Both the position numbers and the translations under genes were made by a program. This document shows, in pieces, positions 35,852-44,280 of a stretch of 64,000 bases of DNA. Position 1 is the first letter of the stretch, and every line of letters starts with the position of its first letter. Source of the DNA: Kaistia defluvii (GTDB lineage: Bacteria; Pseudomonadota; Alphaproteobacteria; Rhizobiales; Kaistiaceae); NCBI RefSeq assembly GCF_040548815.1, contig NZ_JBEPSM010000002.1, positions 744,001 to 808,000 on the forward strand, in the 5' to 3' direction. The notes below the pieces were generated by a model, which was not told the origin of the DNA, did no database searches, and saw nothing but the letters and a program-made list of their open reading frames with translations.

Positions 35852-37150
35852 ATGCAAACCTCCTTTACCCTCGCCCAACTTGCCGACCCGGATGTGCGTG
35901 AATCCGAGAAGATCCTGCGCACCTGCGTCCATTGCGGTTTCTGTACGGCGACCTGTCCGACCTATCTGCTGCTCGGCGACGAACTCGACAGTCCGCGCGG
36001 GCGCATCTACCTGATCAAGGACATGCTCGAGGGCGGCAAGCCGGCGAACGAGCAGGTGGTCAAGCATGTCGATCGCTGCCTGTCCTGCCTTTCCTGCATG
36101 TCGACCTGTCCGTCCGGCGTGAATTACATGCACCTCGTCGATCATGCCCGCGCGCATATCGAGGAGACCTATGACCGGCCGATCGCCGACAAGGTGATCC
36201 GTTCGGCCATTGCCGGAATCCTGCCCTATCGCAACCGTTTCCGCCTGGCGCTGGTAGGAGCTGCCATGGCGCGTCCTTTTGCGGGGCCGATGGGCAAGGT
36301 GCCGGGTTTCAAGCGGATCAGCGCCATGCTGAAGCTGGCGCCGCGCTTTCCGCACGGCCGCACTGCTTCGGAAGGGCCGGGCACCTTCCCGACGGAGGTC
36401 GAGAAGCGCGGCCGCGTCGCGCTGCTTTCCGGCTGCGTCCAGCCCGTGCTCGACCCCGGTATCAACGAGGCGACGATCCGCCTGCTGAACCGGGTCGGCG
36501 TCGAGGTGGTGATCGCCAAGGGCGAGACCTGCTGCGGCTCGCTCGCCCATCACATGGGCAAGTCGGAACAATCGCATGCGACGGCCAAGCGGGCGATCGA
36601 TGCCTGGACCGCCGAAATGGATGGCGAGGGGCTCGACGCCATCATCATCACCGCGTCCGGCTGCGGCACGACGATCAAGGATTACGGCTTCATGTTCCGC
36701 GAGGACGCCGCCTATGCCGAAAAGGCGGCGCGCGTGTCAGCCATCGCCAAGGACATCACCGAATATCTGGAGAGCTTGAAGCTCGCGCCCGTCGCCGCGC
36801 CGAAGCCCTTGACCGTGGCCTATCACTCCGCATGCTCGATGCAGCACGGCCAGCAGATCAAGACGACGCCGAAGACGCTGCTGGCGAAGGCAGGCTTCAC
36901 CGTGCGCGATGTGCCCGAAGGCCATATCTGCTGCGGCTCGGCCGGCACCTACAACATGCTGCAGCCGGAACTGTCGCAGCAGCTCAAGGCGCGAAAGCTC
37001 GGCAACATCGCCAAGGTGTCGCCCGATGTCGTCGCCACCGGCAATATCGGCTGCATCACGCAGCTCTCCGGCGGCGTGCCGGTGGTCCATACGATCGAGT
37101 TGCTGGATTGGGCCTATGGAGGCCCGAAGCCGGCCGGCCTCAACGTCTGA
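35852..37150 (+). CDS. glcF: Glycolate oxidase iron-sulfur subunit GlcF
   Basis: A 432-residue protein with two 4Fe-4S motifs near the N-terminus (CVHCGFCTATCPTY and CLSCLSCMSTCPSG) and two CCG cysteine-rich domains (CCGSLAHHMG and CCGSAGTYN). It passes electrons from GlcD/GlcE to the membrane quinone pool. It is 530 bp downstream of glcE, because a gene on the other strand intervenes, so glcF is probably expressed from its own promoter. A hairpin follows the stop. Confidence 0.93.
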   Translation: MQTSFTLAQLADPDVRESEKILRTCVHCGFCTATCPTYLLLGDELDSPRGRIYLIKDMLEGGKPANEQVVKHVDRCLSCLSCMSTCPSGVNYMHLVDHARAHIEETYDRPIADKVIRSAIAGILPYRNRFRLALVGAAMARPFAGPMGKVPGFKRISAMLKLAPRFPHGRTASEGPGTFPTEVEKRGRVALLSGCVQPVLDPGINEATIRLLNRVGVEVVIAKGETCCGSLAHHMGKSEQSHATAKRAIDAWTAEMDGEGLDAIIITASGCGTTIKDYGFMFREDAAYAEKAARVSAIAKDITEYLESLKLAPVAAPKPLTVAYHSACSMQHGQQIKTTPKTLLAKAGFTVRDVPEGHICCGSAGTYNMLQPELSQQLKARKLGNIAKVSPDVVATGNIGCITQLSGGVPVVHTIELLDWAYGGPKPAGLNV

Positions 37151-37153
37151 TAC

Positions 37154-37177
37154 ATCGCGCCGGACGGTCGGCGCGAT
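37154..37177 (+). terminator. Hairpin after glcF
   Basis: ATCGCGCCG (37154-37162) pairs perfectly with CGGCGCGAT (37169-37177) around a 6-nt loop, 3 bp after the glcF stop. No T tract follows, so it may act as a processing or Rho-assisted terminator. Confidence 0.45.
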
Positions 37178-37186
37178 CGCCCGAAA

Positions 37187-37450
37187 TCAGAGATCGCTGG
37201 CAGTCAGCGTGTAGGACGCGTGCGCCTGCCGGGAATAGGCGCGCGCCGCGGCGTGCTCGATCCGCGCCCGGTTGGCGTCGAAGGTGCGCAGCGCATGGTC
37301 CTCGTCCAGCGCACCGTTCGGATCGATGCGCGCGAGGGCATCCGCTTCGAGATAGAACGAGACTTCCTTCGCGCTATCGTGGCCCCAGAACTGAATCCGG
37401 TGGCGCGTCTCATTGTAACTGCGGCTTCGATTGGGGAATTGGAGGTTCAT
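37187..37450 (-). CDS. DUF1488 family protein
   Basis: An 87-residue protein with the DUF1488 pattern: MNLQFPNRSRSYNETRH, then IQFWGHDSAKEVSFYLEADAL and a helical C-terminus. The start at ATG 37450 is chosen because the family begins MxLxFPN; the upstream GGAAG directly abuts the ATG, so the ribosome-binding site is unusual. The function of DUF1488 proteins is not known. Confidence 0.75.
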   Translation of the reverse strand: MNLQFPNRSRSYNETRHRIQFWGHDSAKEVSFYLEADALARIDPNGALDEDHALRTFDANRARIEHAAARAYSRQAHASYTLTASDL

Positions 37451-37627
37451 CTTCCAAGCATACGCGCAATTCCGCGCGAGGGTTACCTCTATTGTGGTCC
37501 CAGTCGATATGGCCATGAATTCAGAGATCTGAAGGCCTTCTCCTTTACCGGCCCAAAGCAATTCAAGACGGGGCGTCGAGACGACCCTCTCAAAGCGGTT
37601 GAGGACTTGGGAGCGCTACGGCCAGTT

Positions 37628-38230
37628 CTAGGCCTCCGGCGCATGGCCCGCGCGCGCCGACAGCAGGACGCGCTCCACCCGTCGATCCGGCACGAGCCAG
37701 ATCATTGCGACGCCGACATAGCAGGCGATGGCGATCCACGGGCTGACAAAGGCAAGCGCGACCGCGACGGCATAGATCAGGACGGAAATCTTGCCCTTGC
37801 GATCCCGGCCGAATGCCTCGGCGATAGCCGAGTTTGCGCCTTCGAGCCGGATGAGCGACCGCGCGAGGATGTAATAGGCGATACCGCACATCATCAGCAC
37901 GAAGCCGTAAACAGCGACCGGGACCGACTCGATGTGGTTTTCGCCCATCCATGCCGTGGTGAACGGCGTCAGCGACAGCCAGAACAGCAGGTGCAGATTG
38001 GCCCAGAGCACGCCGCCGCGGACATGGCTGACGGCATGGAACATGTGGTGATGGTTGTTCCAGTAGATGCCGATCATGATGAAGCTCAGCACATAGCTGA
38101 GAAATACCGGCACGAGGGGCAGAAGCGTGTGGATGTCCGCCTGGTGCGGCACCTTCAGTTCCAGCACCATGATGGTGATGATGATGGCGATGACGCCGTC
38201 GCTGAATGCTTCGATCCGGCTCTTGTTCAT
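37628..38230 (-). CDS. TMEM175-family (DUF1211) potassium-channel-like protein
   Basis: A 200-residue membrane protein with the TMEM175 signature at its N-terminus (RIEAFSDGVIAIIITIMVLEL), where FSD lies in helix 1 and lines the pore in characterised members. Further helices include LPLVPVFLSYVLSFIMIGIYW and HHHMFHAVSHVRGGVLW. The length matches bacterial six-helix TMEM175 proteins, which form tetrameric K+ channels. Function here is inferred. Confidence 0.82.
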   Translation of the reverse strand: MNKSRIEAFSDGVIAIIITIMVLELKVPHQADIHTLLPLVPVFLSYVLSFIMIGIYWNNHHHMFHAVSHVRGGVLWANLHLLFWLSLTPFTTAWMGENHIESVPVAVYGFVLMMCGIAYYILARSLIRLEGANSAIAEAFGRDRKGKISVLIYAVAVALAFVSPWIAIACYVGVAMIWLVPDRRVERVLLSARAGHAPEA

Positions 38231-38455
38231 GCCCGCTGCTCCGTCGCCATGCCAGCTCGCACGCTAGCCCTTTCCGTGGCGTCGCTCCATCCTTGCCGTG
38301 CGCGCGATAGGGTCGCTCCTGCGTCGAGGCGCGGAGCGCCTGGAAGCCTGCGCGATGTGTCCGTGCGCGCGGCGACATGGGTCGCACGCTGCTCTGCCTA
38401 CCAGGGATCGCCGGGGTGCCTCTTGCCTGTCCGCCTAGCCATGCTAGGGTCCGCT

Positions 38456-38552
38456 CGTCTCATCGGGGTGCCCTGATCCATCCGGATCCTGGCTGAGAGG
38501 TCTTCGGACTAACCCGCGAACCTGATCCGGATCATGCCGGCGGAGGGATTGA
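38456..38552 (+). ncRNA. TPP riboswitch (THI element)
   Basis: The conserved thi-box features are present in order: CGGGGTGCCC at 38464-38473, CTGGCTGAGAGGTC at about 38489-38502, AACCCGCGAACCTGATCCGGAT across 38511-38532, and ATGCCGGCGGAGGGA. It lies about 80 bp upstream of the thiM start. Thiamine pyrophosphate binding to this class in alphaproteobacteria usually blocks translation or stops transcription. No Rho-independent terminator is obvious between it and thiM, so control of translation is inferred. Confidence 0.93.
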
Positions 38553-38630
38553 GCCAAGCGCCTGGATGCTCAAGCACCTGGATGTTCTTGCCGTCGTTCC
38601 GTCCTGCGTCACAGCAAAGGACGTCTACCT

Positions 38631-39461
38631 GTGTCTCCCAACCCTTCCTTCACGATCGAAGCCGCGACCGATGCGTTGCATGCCATGCGGGCTGCCCGTC
38701 CGCTCGTCCAGAACATCACCAACTACGTCGCCATGACGATCTCGGCCAATGTGCTGCTCGCCGTCGGCGCGTCGCCAGCCATGGTGCATGCGACCGAGGA
38801 GGTCGACGACTTCGTCGCCATCTCCAATGCGCTGGTGATCAATATCGGCACGCTGTCGCCGACCTGGATCGAGGGCATGCAGCGCGCGGCGAAGCGGGCC
38901 GTCGCCCTCGCCAAGCCCTGGGTGCTGGACCCGGTCGGCTGCGGCGCGACGAAGTTCCGCACCGATTTCGCCGTCGAGATGAGCCGGGCGGGTCCGTCGA
39001 TCATTCGCGGTAATGCCAGCGAGATCATGAGCCTCGCCGGCGCGGCCGGGGCAGGGGGCAAGGGCGTCGATTCGACCGCTTCGTCCGATGCGGCGATGGA
39101 AGCCGGCAAGGCGCTGGCGCGCGCCAGCGGCGCGGTCGTCGCCATCACGGGCGAGACGGACTATGTCACGGACGGCACGACGGTCGTGGCGATCACCGGC
39201 GGCAGCCCGCTAATGCCGCTCTCGACCGCGCTGGGCTGTGCGTTGTCGGCGACAGTTGCCGCCTTCGCCGCCGTGCGTCCGCCCTTCGAGGCGGCGGTCG
39301 CCGCCATCGCCGTCTATGGCGCGGCGGGCGCCGCCGCGGCGACCCGCGTGACCGGGCCGGGCCATCTGCCGGCGGAGCTTTGCGACGCGCTCTATGTGGC
39401 CGACGCCGACATGATCGCGCGTTATGCGACCATCCGGGTTGTTGATGAGGTGAATGTCTGA
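38631..39461 (+). CDS. thiM: Hydroxyethylthiazole kinase ThiM
   Basis: A 276-residue salvage kinase that phosphorylates 4-methyl-5-(2-hydroxyethyl)thiazole with ATP. The family motifs are PLVQNITNYVAMTISANVLLAVGASPAM in outline, KPWVLDPVGCGATKFR and GNASEIMSLAG. The start is GTG 38631 with AAGGA 10 nt upstream. It is controlled by the TPP riboswitch at 38456 and overlaps thiE by one base. Confidence 0.93.
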   Translation: MSPNPSFTIEAATDALHAMRAARPLVQNITNYVAMTISANVLLAVGASPAMVHATEEVDDFVAISNALVINIGTLSPTWIEGMQRAAKRAVALAKPWVLDPVGCGATKFRTDFAVEMSRAGPSIIRGNASEIMSLAGAAGAGGKGVDSTASSDAAMEAGKALARASGAVVAITGETDYVTDGTTVVAITGGSPLMPLSTALGCALSATVAAFAAVRPPFEAAVAAIAVYGAAGAAAATRVTGPGHLPAELCDALYVADADMIARYATIRVVDEVNV

Positions 39462-40102
39462 TGAGCCGTCCTTTCGATCTTTCGCTTTATCTCGTCACCG
39501 ACGAGGACCTGGCCGGACCGCGCGGCGTGGTCGAAACGGTGCGCGCCGCGATCGAGGGCGGCGTCACGCTGGTGCAGCATCGCTGCAAGCACGGCACCAC
39601 CCGCGATTTCGTCGCGACGGCGTCGGAGCTGATGGAAATCCTGCGCCCGCGTGGCATCCCGCTCATCATCAATGACCGCGTCGATGTCGCGCTGGCGGTC
39701 GATGCCGATGGGGTCCATGTCGGCCAGGACGACATGCGCGTCGCCAAGGTGCGCGAACTGATCGGCCCGGATCGCATTCTCGGCCTGTCCGCGGCATTGA
39801 TGGAGGAACTGACGCCGGACGAACTCGGCCCGATCGATTATCTCGGCGTCGGCCCGGTCTTCGCGACGACGACCAAGCCGGACGCGGACGACGCGATCGG
39901 CTTCGACCATCTCGGGCGGATCAAGGCGGCGGCTGGCCTTCCGGTCGTGGCGATCGGTGGCCTGAAGCCCGAGCATGTCGAGCCGACGCTGGCGGCGGGC
40001 GCCGATGGCCTTGCCGTCGTTTCCGCCATCATGGCGGCGGAAGACCCGGCAAAGGCGGCGCGCGACTTCGCCGACCGCATCGCGCGCTACCGTTCGCAAT
40101 AG
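39461..40102 (+). CDS. thiE: Thiamine-phosphate synthase ThiE
   Basis: A 213-residue enzyme that joins the hydroxymethylpyrimidine diphosphate and thiazole phosphate units to thiamine phosphate. It has the TIM-barrel features VTLVQHRCKHG, INDRVDVALAVDADGVHVGQDD and GPVFATTTKPDADDAIG. It starts at ATG 39461, sharing its A with the thiM stop codon (TGATG), indicating coupling. Together with thiM it forms a thiazole-salvage unit; thiC, thiD and thiG are not nearby. Confidence 0.93.
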   Translation: MSRPFDLSLYLVTDEDLAGPRGVVETVRAAIEGGVTLVQHRCKHGTTRDFVATASELMEILRPRGIPLIINDRVDVALAVDADGVHVGQDDMRVAKVRELIGPDRILGLSAALMEELTPDELGPIDYLGVGPVFATTTKPDADDAIGFDHLGRIKAAAGLPVVAIGGLKPEHVEPTLAAGADGLAVVSAIMAAEDPAKAARDFADRIARYRSQ

Positions 40103-40208
40103 GGCGACTTATTCCAAAACGGAACAAGTTCTGCCCTGTTCATGCAGGTTCAGTTGAAGACGGCGGCGTGGCATAGTCCGCTCCAACGTGCCCACCGAGG
40201 AGTTGTCC

Positions 40209-41804
40209 ATGTCCGCCACCAACGCTGAACGCCTGGTCGTCAAGGGAGCCCTGGGGCCCCGTTTCGACGAGATCCTGACGCCCGAGGCGCTCGCCTTCGT
40301 CGCCGAACTGCATGGCCGGTTCGACGCGAAGCGCCGCGCCCTGCTCGAATTCCGCAACGAGCGTCAGGTCTTCTTCGACAATGGCGGGCTGCCGGACTTC
40401 CTGCCCGAAACCAAGGCGATCCGCGAGGGCGACTGGAAGGTCGCGCCGATCCCGGCCGACCTGCAGGACCGCCGCGTCGAGATCACCGGCCCTGTCGACC
40501 GCAAGATGATCGTCAACGCGCTGAACTCCGGCGCGAAGGTGTTCATGGCCGATTTCGAGGACGCATCCTCGCCGGTCTGGGCCAACATGATCGAGGGCCA
40601 GCTGAATCTGAAGGACCGCTGGGCCAACCAGATCGACTTCACCGACGCGCGCACCGGCAAGGCCTACAAGCTCGGCGCCAATCCGGCCGTGCTGATCATC
40701 CGCCCGCGCGGCTGGCACCTGCCCGAGCGCCACATCACCTTTGACGGCATGGACGCTTCCGGTTCGCTCGTCGATTTCGGCCTCTATGTCTTCCACAATG
40801 CCAAGGCGGCGCTGGCGCAGGGCTCGGGCCCGTATTTCTACCTGCCCAAGATCGAGAGCCATCTCGAGGCGCGCCTCTGGAACGACGTCTTCACCTATGC
40901 CGAGGAGGCGCTGGGGCTGGCGCACGGCACCATCAAGGCGACCGTCCTGATCGAGACGCTGCCGGCGGCCTTCGAGATGGACGAGATCCTCTATGAACTG
41001 AAGGACCACATGGCCGGTCTCAATTGCGGCCGCTGGGACTACATCTTCTCGTTCATCAAGACGCTGCGCAACAACAAGGCCTTCCTGCTGCCGGATCGCG
41101 GCCAGGTCGTCATGGGCAAGGCGTTCCTGCTCGCCTATTCGGAACTGCTGATCAAGACCTGCCACCGCCGTGGCGCCTTCGCCATGGGCGGCATGGCCGC
41201 GCAGATCCCGATCAAGAACAACCCGGAAGCCAACGCCGCCGCCTTCGCCAAGGTTCGCGCCGACAAGGAACGCGAGGCCAATGCCGGCCATGACGGAACC
41301 TGGGTCGCGCATCCGGATCTGGTGCCGGTCGCCATGGAAGTGTTCGACCGCCTAATGCCGACGCCGAACCAGCTCACGCGCCTGCGCGAGGAGGTCTCCT
41401 TCGGCCAGAAGGACATGCTCGCCATCCATGACGGCACCCGGACGGAAGAGGGACTGCGCCACAACATCCGCGTTGGCGTCCAGTATATCGAGGCTTGGCT
41501 GCGCGGTCGTGGCGCGGTGCCGATCTACAACCTCATGGAAGATGCGGCGACCGCCGAGATCAGCCGTGCGCAGATCTGGCAGCAGCTCAATTTCGAGGCG
41601 ACGCTGGAGGACGGCCAGAAGGTGACGGAAGAACTGTTCCGCCGCGCGCTGGCCGAGGAAATGGAAGTCGTGAAGGGCGAGGTCGGCGCGGACAATTACG
41701 CTGCCGGCCGCTTCCCCGAGGCAATCGACCTGTTCGCCAAGCTCTCGACCGCCAAGTCCTTCGAGGCCTTCCTCACGGTCCCGGCCTACAAGCTGATCGA
41801 CTAG
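40209..41804 (+). CDS. aceB: Malate synthase A
   Basis: A 531-residue malate synthase (isoform A), which condenses glyoxylate with acetyl-CoA to malate. Signature segments are VFMADFEDASSPVW, LNCGRWDYIFSFIKT and RGAFAMGGMAAQIP. The catalytic base region lies in LMEDAATAEISRAQIWQ. GAGGAG 7 nt before ATG 40209 decides the start over an in-frame ATG 7 codons upstream. Isocitrate lyase is not in the window. The nearby glcDEF genes make the same substrate, glyoxylate, from glycolate. Confidence 0.93.
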   Translation: MSATNAERLVVKGALGPRFDEILTPEALAFVAELHGRFDAKRRALLEFRNERQVFFDNGGLPDFLPETKAIREGDWKVAPIPADLQDRRVEITGPVDRKMIVNALNSGAKVFMADFEDASSPVWANMIEGQLNLKDRWANQIDFTDARTGKAYKLGANPAVLIIRPRGWHLPERHITFDGMDASGSLVDFGLYVFHNAKAALAQGSGPYFYLPKIESHLEARLWNDVFTYAEEALGLAHGTIKATVLIETLPAAFEMDEILYELKDHMAGLNCGRWDYIFSFIKTLRNNKAFLLPDRGQVVMGKAFLLAYSELLIKTCHRRGAFAMGGMAAQIPIKNNPEANAAAFAKVRADKEREANAGHDGTWVAHPDLVPVAMEVFDRLMPTPNQLTRLREEVSFGQKDMLAIHDGTRTEEGLRHNIRVGVQYIEAWLRGRGAVPIYNLMEDAATAEISRAQIWQQLNFEATLEDGQKVTEELFRRALAEEMEVVKGEVGADNYAAGRFPEAIDLFAKLSTAKSFEAFLTVPAYKLID

Positions 41805-41843
41805 CCGAGCCGATTGACGCGCATTCCGCGTCCGCTAAAAATG

Positions 41844-41868
41844 GCGGCAGGCTGATACGGCCTGCCGC
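41844..41868 (+). terminator. Hairpin after malate synthase
   Basis: GCGGCAGGC (41844-41852) pairs with GCCTGCCGC (41860-41868) around a 7-nt loop, 39 bp after the aceB stop. The following TTGCGCCTCTTGG is only weakly T-rich. Confidence 0.45.
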
Positions 41869-41993
41869 TTGCGCCTCTTGGGGTATGGTGAATGTATCCG
41901 ACTGAATGAACCTGATCCGTTGGCTCCGGCGAACGCCTCAGCAATGCAAGCGCTGACGTGACTGCGTTCGCCCTGAGGCAAGGAACAGGAAAC

Positions 41994-42566
41994 ATGCGCG
42001 ATTTTCGCGATGCCAAAGCCATGGCAAAGGCGCTTCGGGCCTCCATGGCCGAGCGCAATATCGAACTCTCCCATAGCGAAACGCTCGAGATCGTCGCCCG
42101 CCAGTTTGGCTATGACGACTGGAACATTCTGGCGGCCGAAATTGCTTCGGACACTCCCAAGGCGCAGGCCGTGGTCGTCGGAGATATCCGGTTCAATCAG
42201 GTCATCCCGATCCTGCGGATCTTCGACATCGCCAAGGCGATGGAATTCTATCGGGATTTTCTCGGCTTCACCGTCGATTGGGAACATCGCTACGGCGAGG
42301 GCATGCCGCTCTATGCGCAGGTGTCGCGCGCCGGCATGCTGTTGCATCTGTCCGAACACCATGGCGATGCGAGCCCGGGCTCGACGGTGTTCGTCTGGAT
42401 GCGTGGGATCGAGGCCTTCCATCGCGAACTTCTCGGCAAGAAGTACGGCTATTCGCGCCCGGGGCTAGAAGACACCGGCTACGACGCCCGCATGGTCGAG
42501 GTGCCGGATCCGTTCGGCAACCGGATCCGATTCAACGAACACAACGACCCCGCGGGCGCTCGCTAA
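41994..42566 (+). CDS. Glyoxalase-superfamily protein with an extra N-terminal domain
   Basis: A 190-residue protein in two parts. Residues 1-50 (MRDFRDAKAMAKALRASMAERN, then ARQFGYDDWNILAAE) match the helical N-terminal extension found on a subgroup of glyoxalase-like proteins (Glyoxalase_8-type). The rest is a VOC domain with IPILRIFDIAKAMEFYRDFLGF and PFGNRIRFNEHN. AAGGAACAGGAAAC precedes ATG 41994. The substrate is unknown; related proteins are often annotated as bleomycin-resistance-like. Confidence 0.82.
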   Translation: MRDFRDAKAMAKALRASMAERNIELSHSETLEIVARQFGYDDWNILAAEIASDTPKAQAVVVGDIRFNQVIPILRIFDIAKAMEFYRDFLGFTVDWEHRYGEGMPLYAQVSRAGMLLHLSEHHGDASPGSTVFVWMRGIEAFHRELLGKKYGYSRPGLEDTGYDARMVEVPDPFGNRIRFNEHNDPAGAR

Positions 42567-42590
42567 GCCGTTCTCCAGACTGGTCGCGGA

Positions 42591-42618
42591 GACCCATCCC
42601 GAGTGACCGGAATGGGTC
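42591..42618. terminator. Hairpin between glyoxalase-like and MFS genes
   Basis: GACCCAT (42591-42597) pairs with ATGGGTC (42612-42618), extended on each side by weaker pairs, with TTGATG following. It sits between two convergent stop codons (42566 and 42627) and may end both transcripts. Confidence 0.45.
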
Positions 42619-42626
42619 TTGATGTC

Positions 42627-44126
42627 CTACACTTCGACGGCGGTCGGCACCGGGCTGCGGCCGCCGCGCAGGGGACGCTCTTCCATGATCGCGAGCAGGG
42701 CCAGCGAGATGGCGATGCAGATCGTCGCCGCGATGAAGACGCCGTTGAACGCGCCGGCCAGCGAAACGCCGGCCTCCGCCGCGGCGGCGATCTTGGCCTC
42801 GACCGAAGTGCCGGTTCCGCCCGAGATCGCACCCAGGCCGCCTAGGAAGATCGCGCCGAAGGCGGCCACCAGGATGGCGCTGCCGAGCGAGCGCATGAAG
42901 TTGATCGTGGCCGTCGCCGTGCCGAGGTGGTGCGCCTGCACGGCGTTCTGCGCCACGACGATGGTCACGGGGAACAGCGTGCCGAGGCCGGCGCCGATGA
43001 AGGTCAGGATGACCTCGATCGAGATCACGTCGAGCCGGCCGGCCCAGACCGCGAGGACCCCGGTCAGGACCATCGCAACTGTCAGTCCGATCATCGGCGA
43101 GCGCTTGTAGTGCTGGACGCGTGCCATGACGCGGCCGGAAAACTGCGCGCCGAACACGGTGCCGATCGAGAGTGGAATGAGCGCGAAGCCGGATTCCGCC
43201 GCCGACATGTGCAGCACCGACTGGAAGAACAGCGGCATGTAGATCGAGAGGCCCACCATGGTGCCGATGCCGAAGAAGCCGGCGAGCGTGGCGGTTGCCA
43301 CGACCTGGTCGCGCAGCACGCCGACCGGCAGGAAGGGCTCCGGCGCATTCAGGACGCGGAACACGAACAGCGCCCATGCGGCCAGGGAGGCGACGAACAG
43401 GCCTATGATCTCCCAGGAAGACCAGGGATAGGAAACGCCGCCCCAGCTGAGCGCCAGCAGCAGCAGAACCGCCGCCGCGACCAGCAGCACCGCGCCGATG
43501 ATGTCCAGCTTGTGCGGGCGGTCGTTGCGCGGCAGCTTCTTCAGCGCGTTGAAGGTCATGGCGAAGGCGAGCAGGCCGAGCGGCACGTTGATCCAGAAGA
43601 TAACGGTCCAGTTCAGCGATTCCGAAAGCACGCCGCCCAGCACGGGTCCGGCGACACTGGCCGCCGCGAACACGGCGCCGAAATAGCCCATGTACTTGGC
43701 GCGTTCCTTGGGCGCGATCGCATCGCCCGTGATGGTATGGGCGAGCGAGATCAACCCGCCGCCGCCCAGTCCCTGCAGGAAGCGGGCGATGATCAGCCCG
43801 GTCATGGTCGGCGCGAGCGCGCAGGCGACCGAGCCGATGATGAAGATGACGATCGCGATCAGCAGGACCGTGCGGCGGCCATGGATATCGCTGAGCTTGC
43901 CGTAGAGCGGCGTGACGGCCGTCGACGACAGCAGATACGCGGTCACGACCCAGGCGATGTTCTGGAGATCGCCCAGTTCGCGCCCGATGGTGGGCAGCGC
44001 GGTCGCGACGATGGTCTGGTCGAGAGCTGCCAGGAACATCGCCAGCATGACGCCAAGCACGATCGAGCGAATGGTGGCCTGGTCGAGCGGAGCCGGGCCG
44101 GGGCGCGCGGAAACGGAAGCATCCAT
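42627..44126 (-). CDS. DHA2-family MFS multidrug transporter
   Basis: A 499-residue, 14-helix drug:H+ antiporter. Helix 1 reads IVLGVMLAMFLAALDQTIVATALP, with the family motif D-x-T, followed by WVVTAYLLSSTAVTPLYGKLSDIHGRR (motif A). Motif C is near GPVLGGVLSESLNW. The longest frame begins 26 codons earlier, but the family N-terminus and a weaker ribosome-binding site favour ATG 44126. It lies 154 bp downstream of emrB on the same strand, behind a hairpin, so it may be a separately expressed third gene of the efflux locus. Confidence 0.88.
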   Translation of the reverse strand: MDASVSARPGPAPLDQATIRSIVLGVMLAMFLAALDQTIVATALPTIGRELGDLQNIAWVVTAYLLSSTAVTPLYGKLSDIHGRRTVLLIAIVIFIIGSVACALAPTMTGLIIARFLQGLGGGGLISLAHTITGDAIAPKERAKYMGYFGAVFAAASVAGPVLGGVLSESLNWTVIFWINVPLGLLAFAMTFNALKKLPRNDRPHKLDIIGAVLLVAAAVLLLLALSWGGVSYPWSSWEIIGLFVASLAAWALFVFRVLNAPEPFLPVGVLRDQVVATATLAGFFGIGTMVGLSIYMPLFFQSVLHMSAAESGFALIPLSIGTVFGAQFSGRVMARVQHYKRSPMIGLTVAMVLTGVLAVWAGRLDVISIEVILTFIGAGLGTLFPVTIVVAQNAVQAHHLGTATATINFMRSLGSAILVAAFGAIFLGGLGAISGGTGTSVEAKIAAAAEAGVSLAGAFNGVFIAATICIAISLALLAIMEERPLRGGRSPVPTAVEV

Positions 44127-44245
44127 GGGGTATCGCCAATGTGATTGTTCGCCCGCCGGGTAGGGCCGGGGCGATAAAGACGGCTGATCATTCTGATTCA
44201 GCAAAGATGGGCCGGAGCTTAGCCCCGTTGCCCGACGATCTCAAT

Positions 44246-44276
44246 CCGCGGTCCCGGCCGATCGGTGGGACCGCGG
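44246..44276 (-). terminator. Hairpin between emrB and the second MFS gene
   Basis: CCGCGGTCCC (44246-44255) pairs perfectly with GGGACCGCGG (44267-44276) across 11 nt, starting 4 bp after the emrB stop (read on the minus strand). A T tract is lacking. It probably reduces read-through into the next gene. Confidence 0.5.
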
Positions 44277-44280
44277 CGTT

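Noticed and set aside
42532..44139. 535-codon minus-strand frame in a different register over the DHA2 transporter
   Set aside because: Same strand but other frame; translation is Arg/His/Gly rich, while the 42627-44126 frame gives 14 hydrophobic helices.
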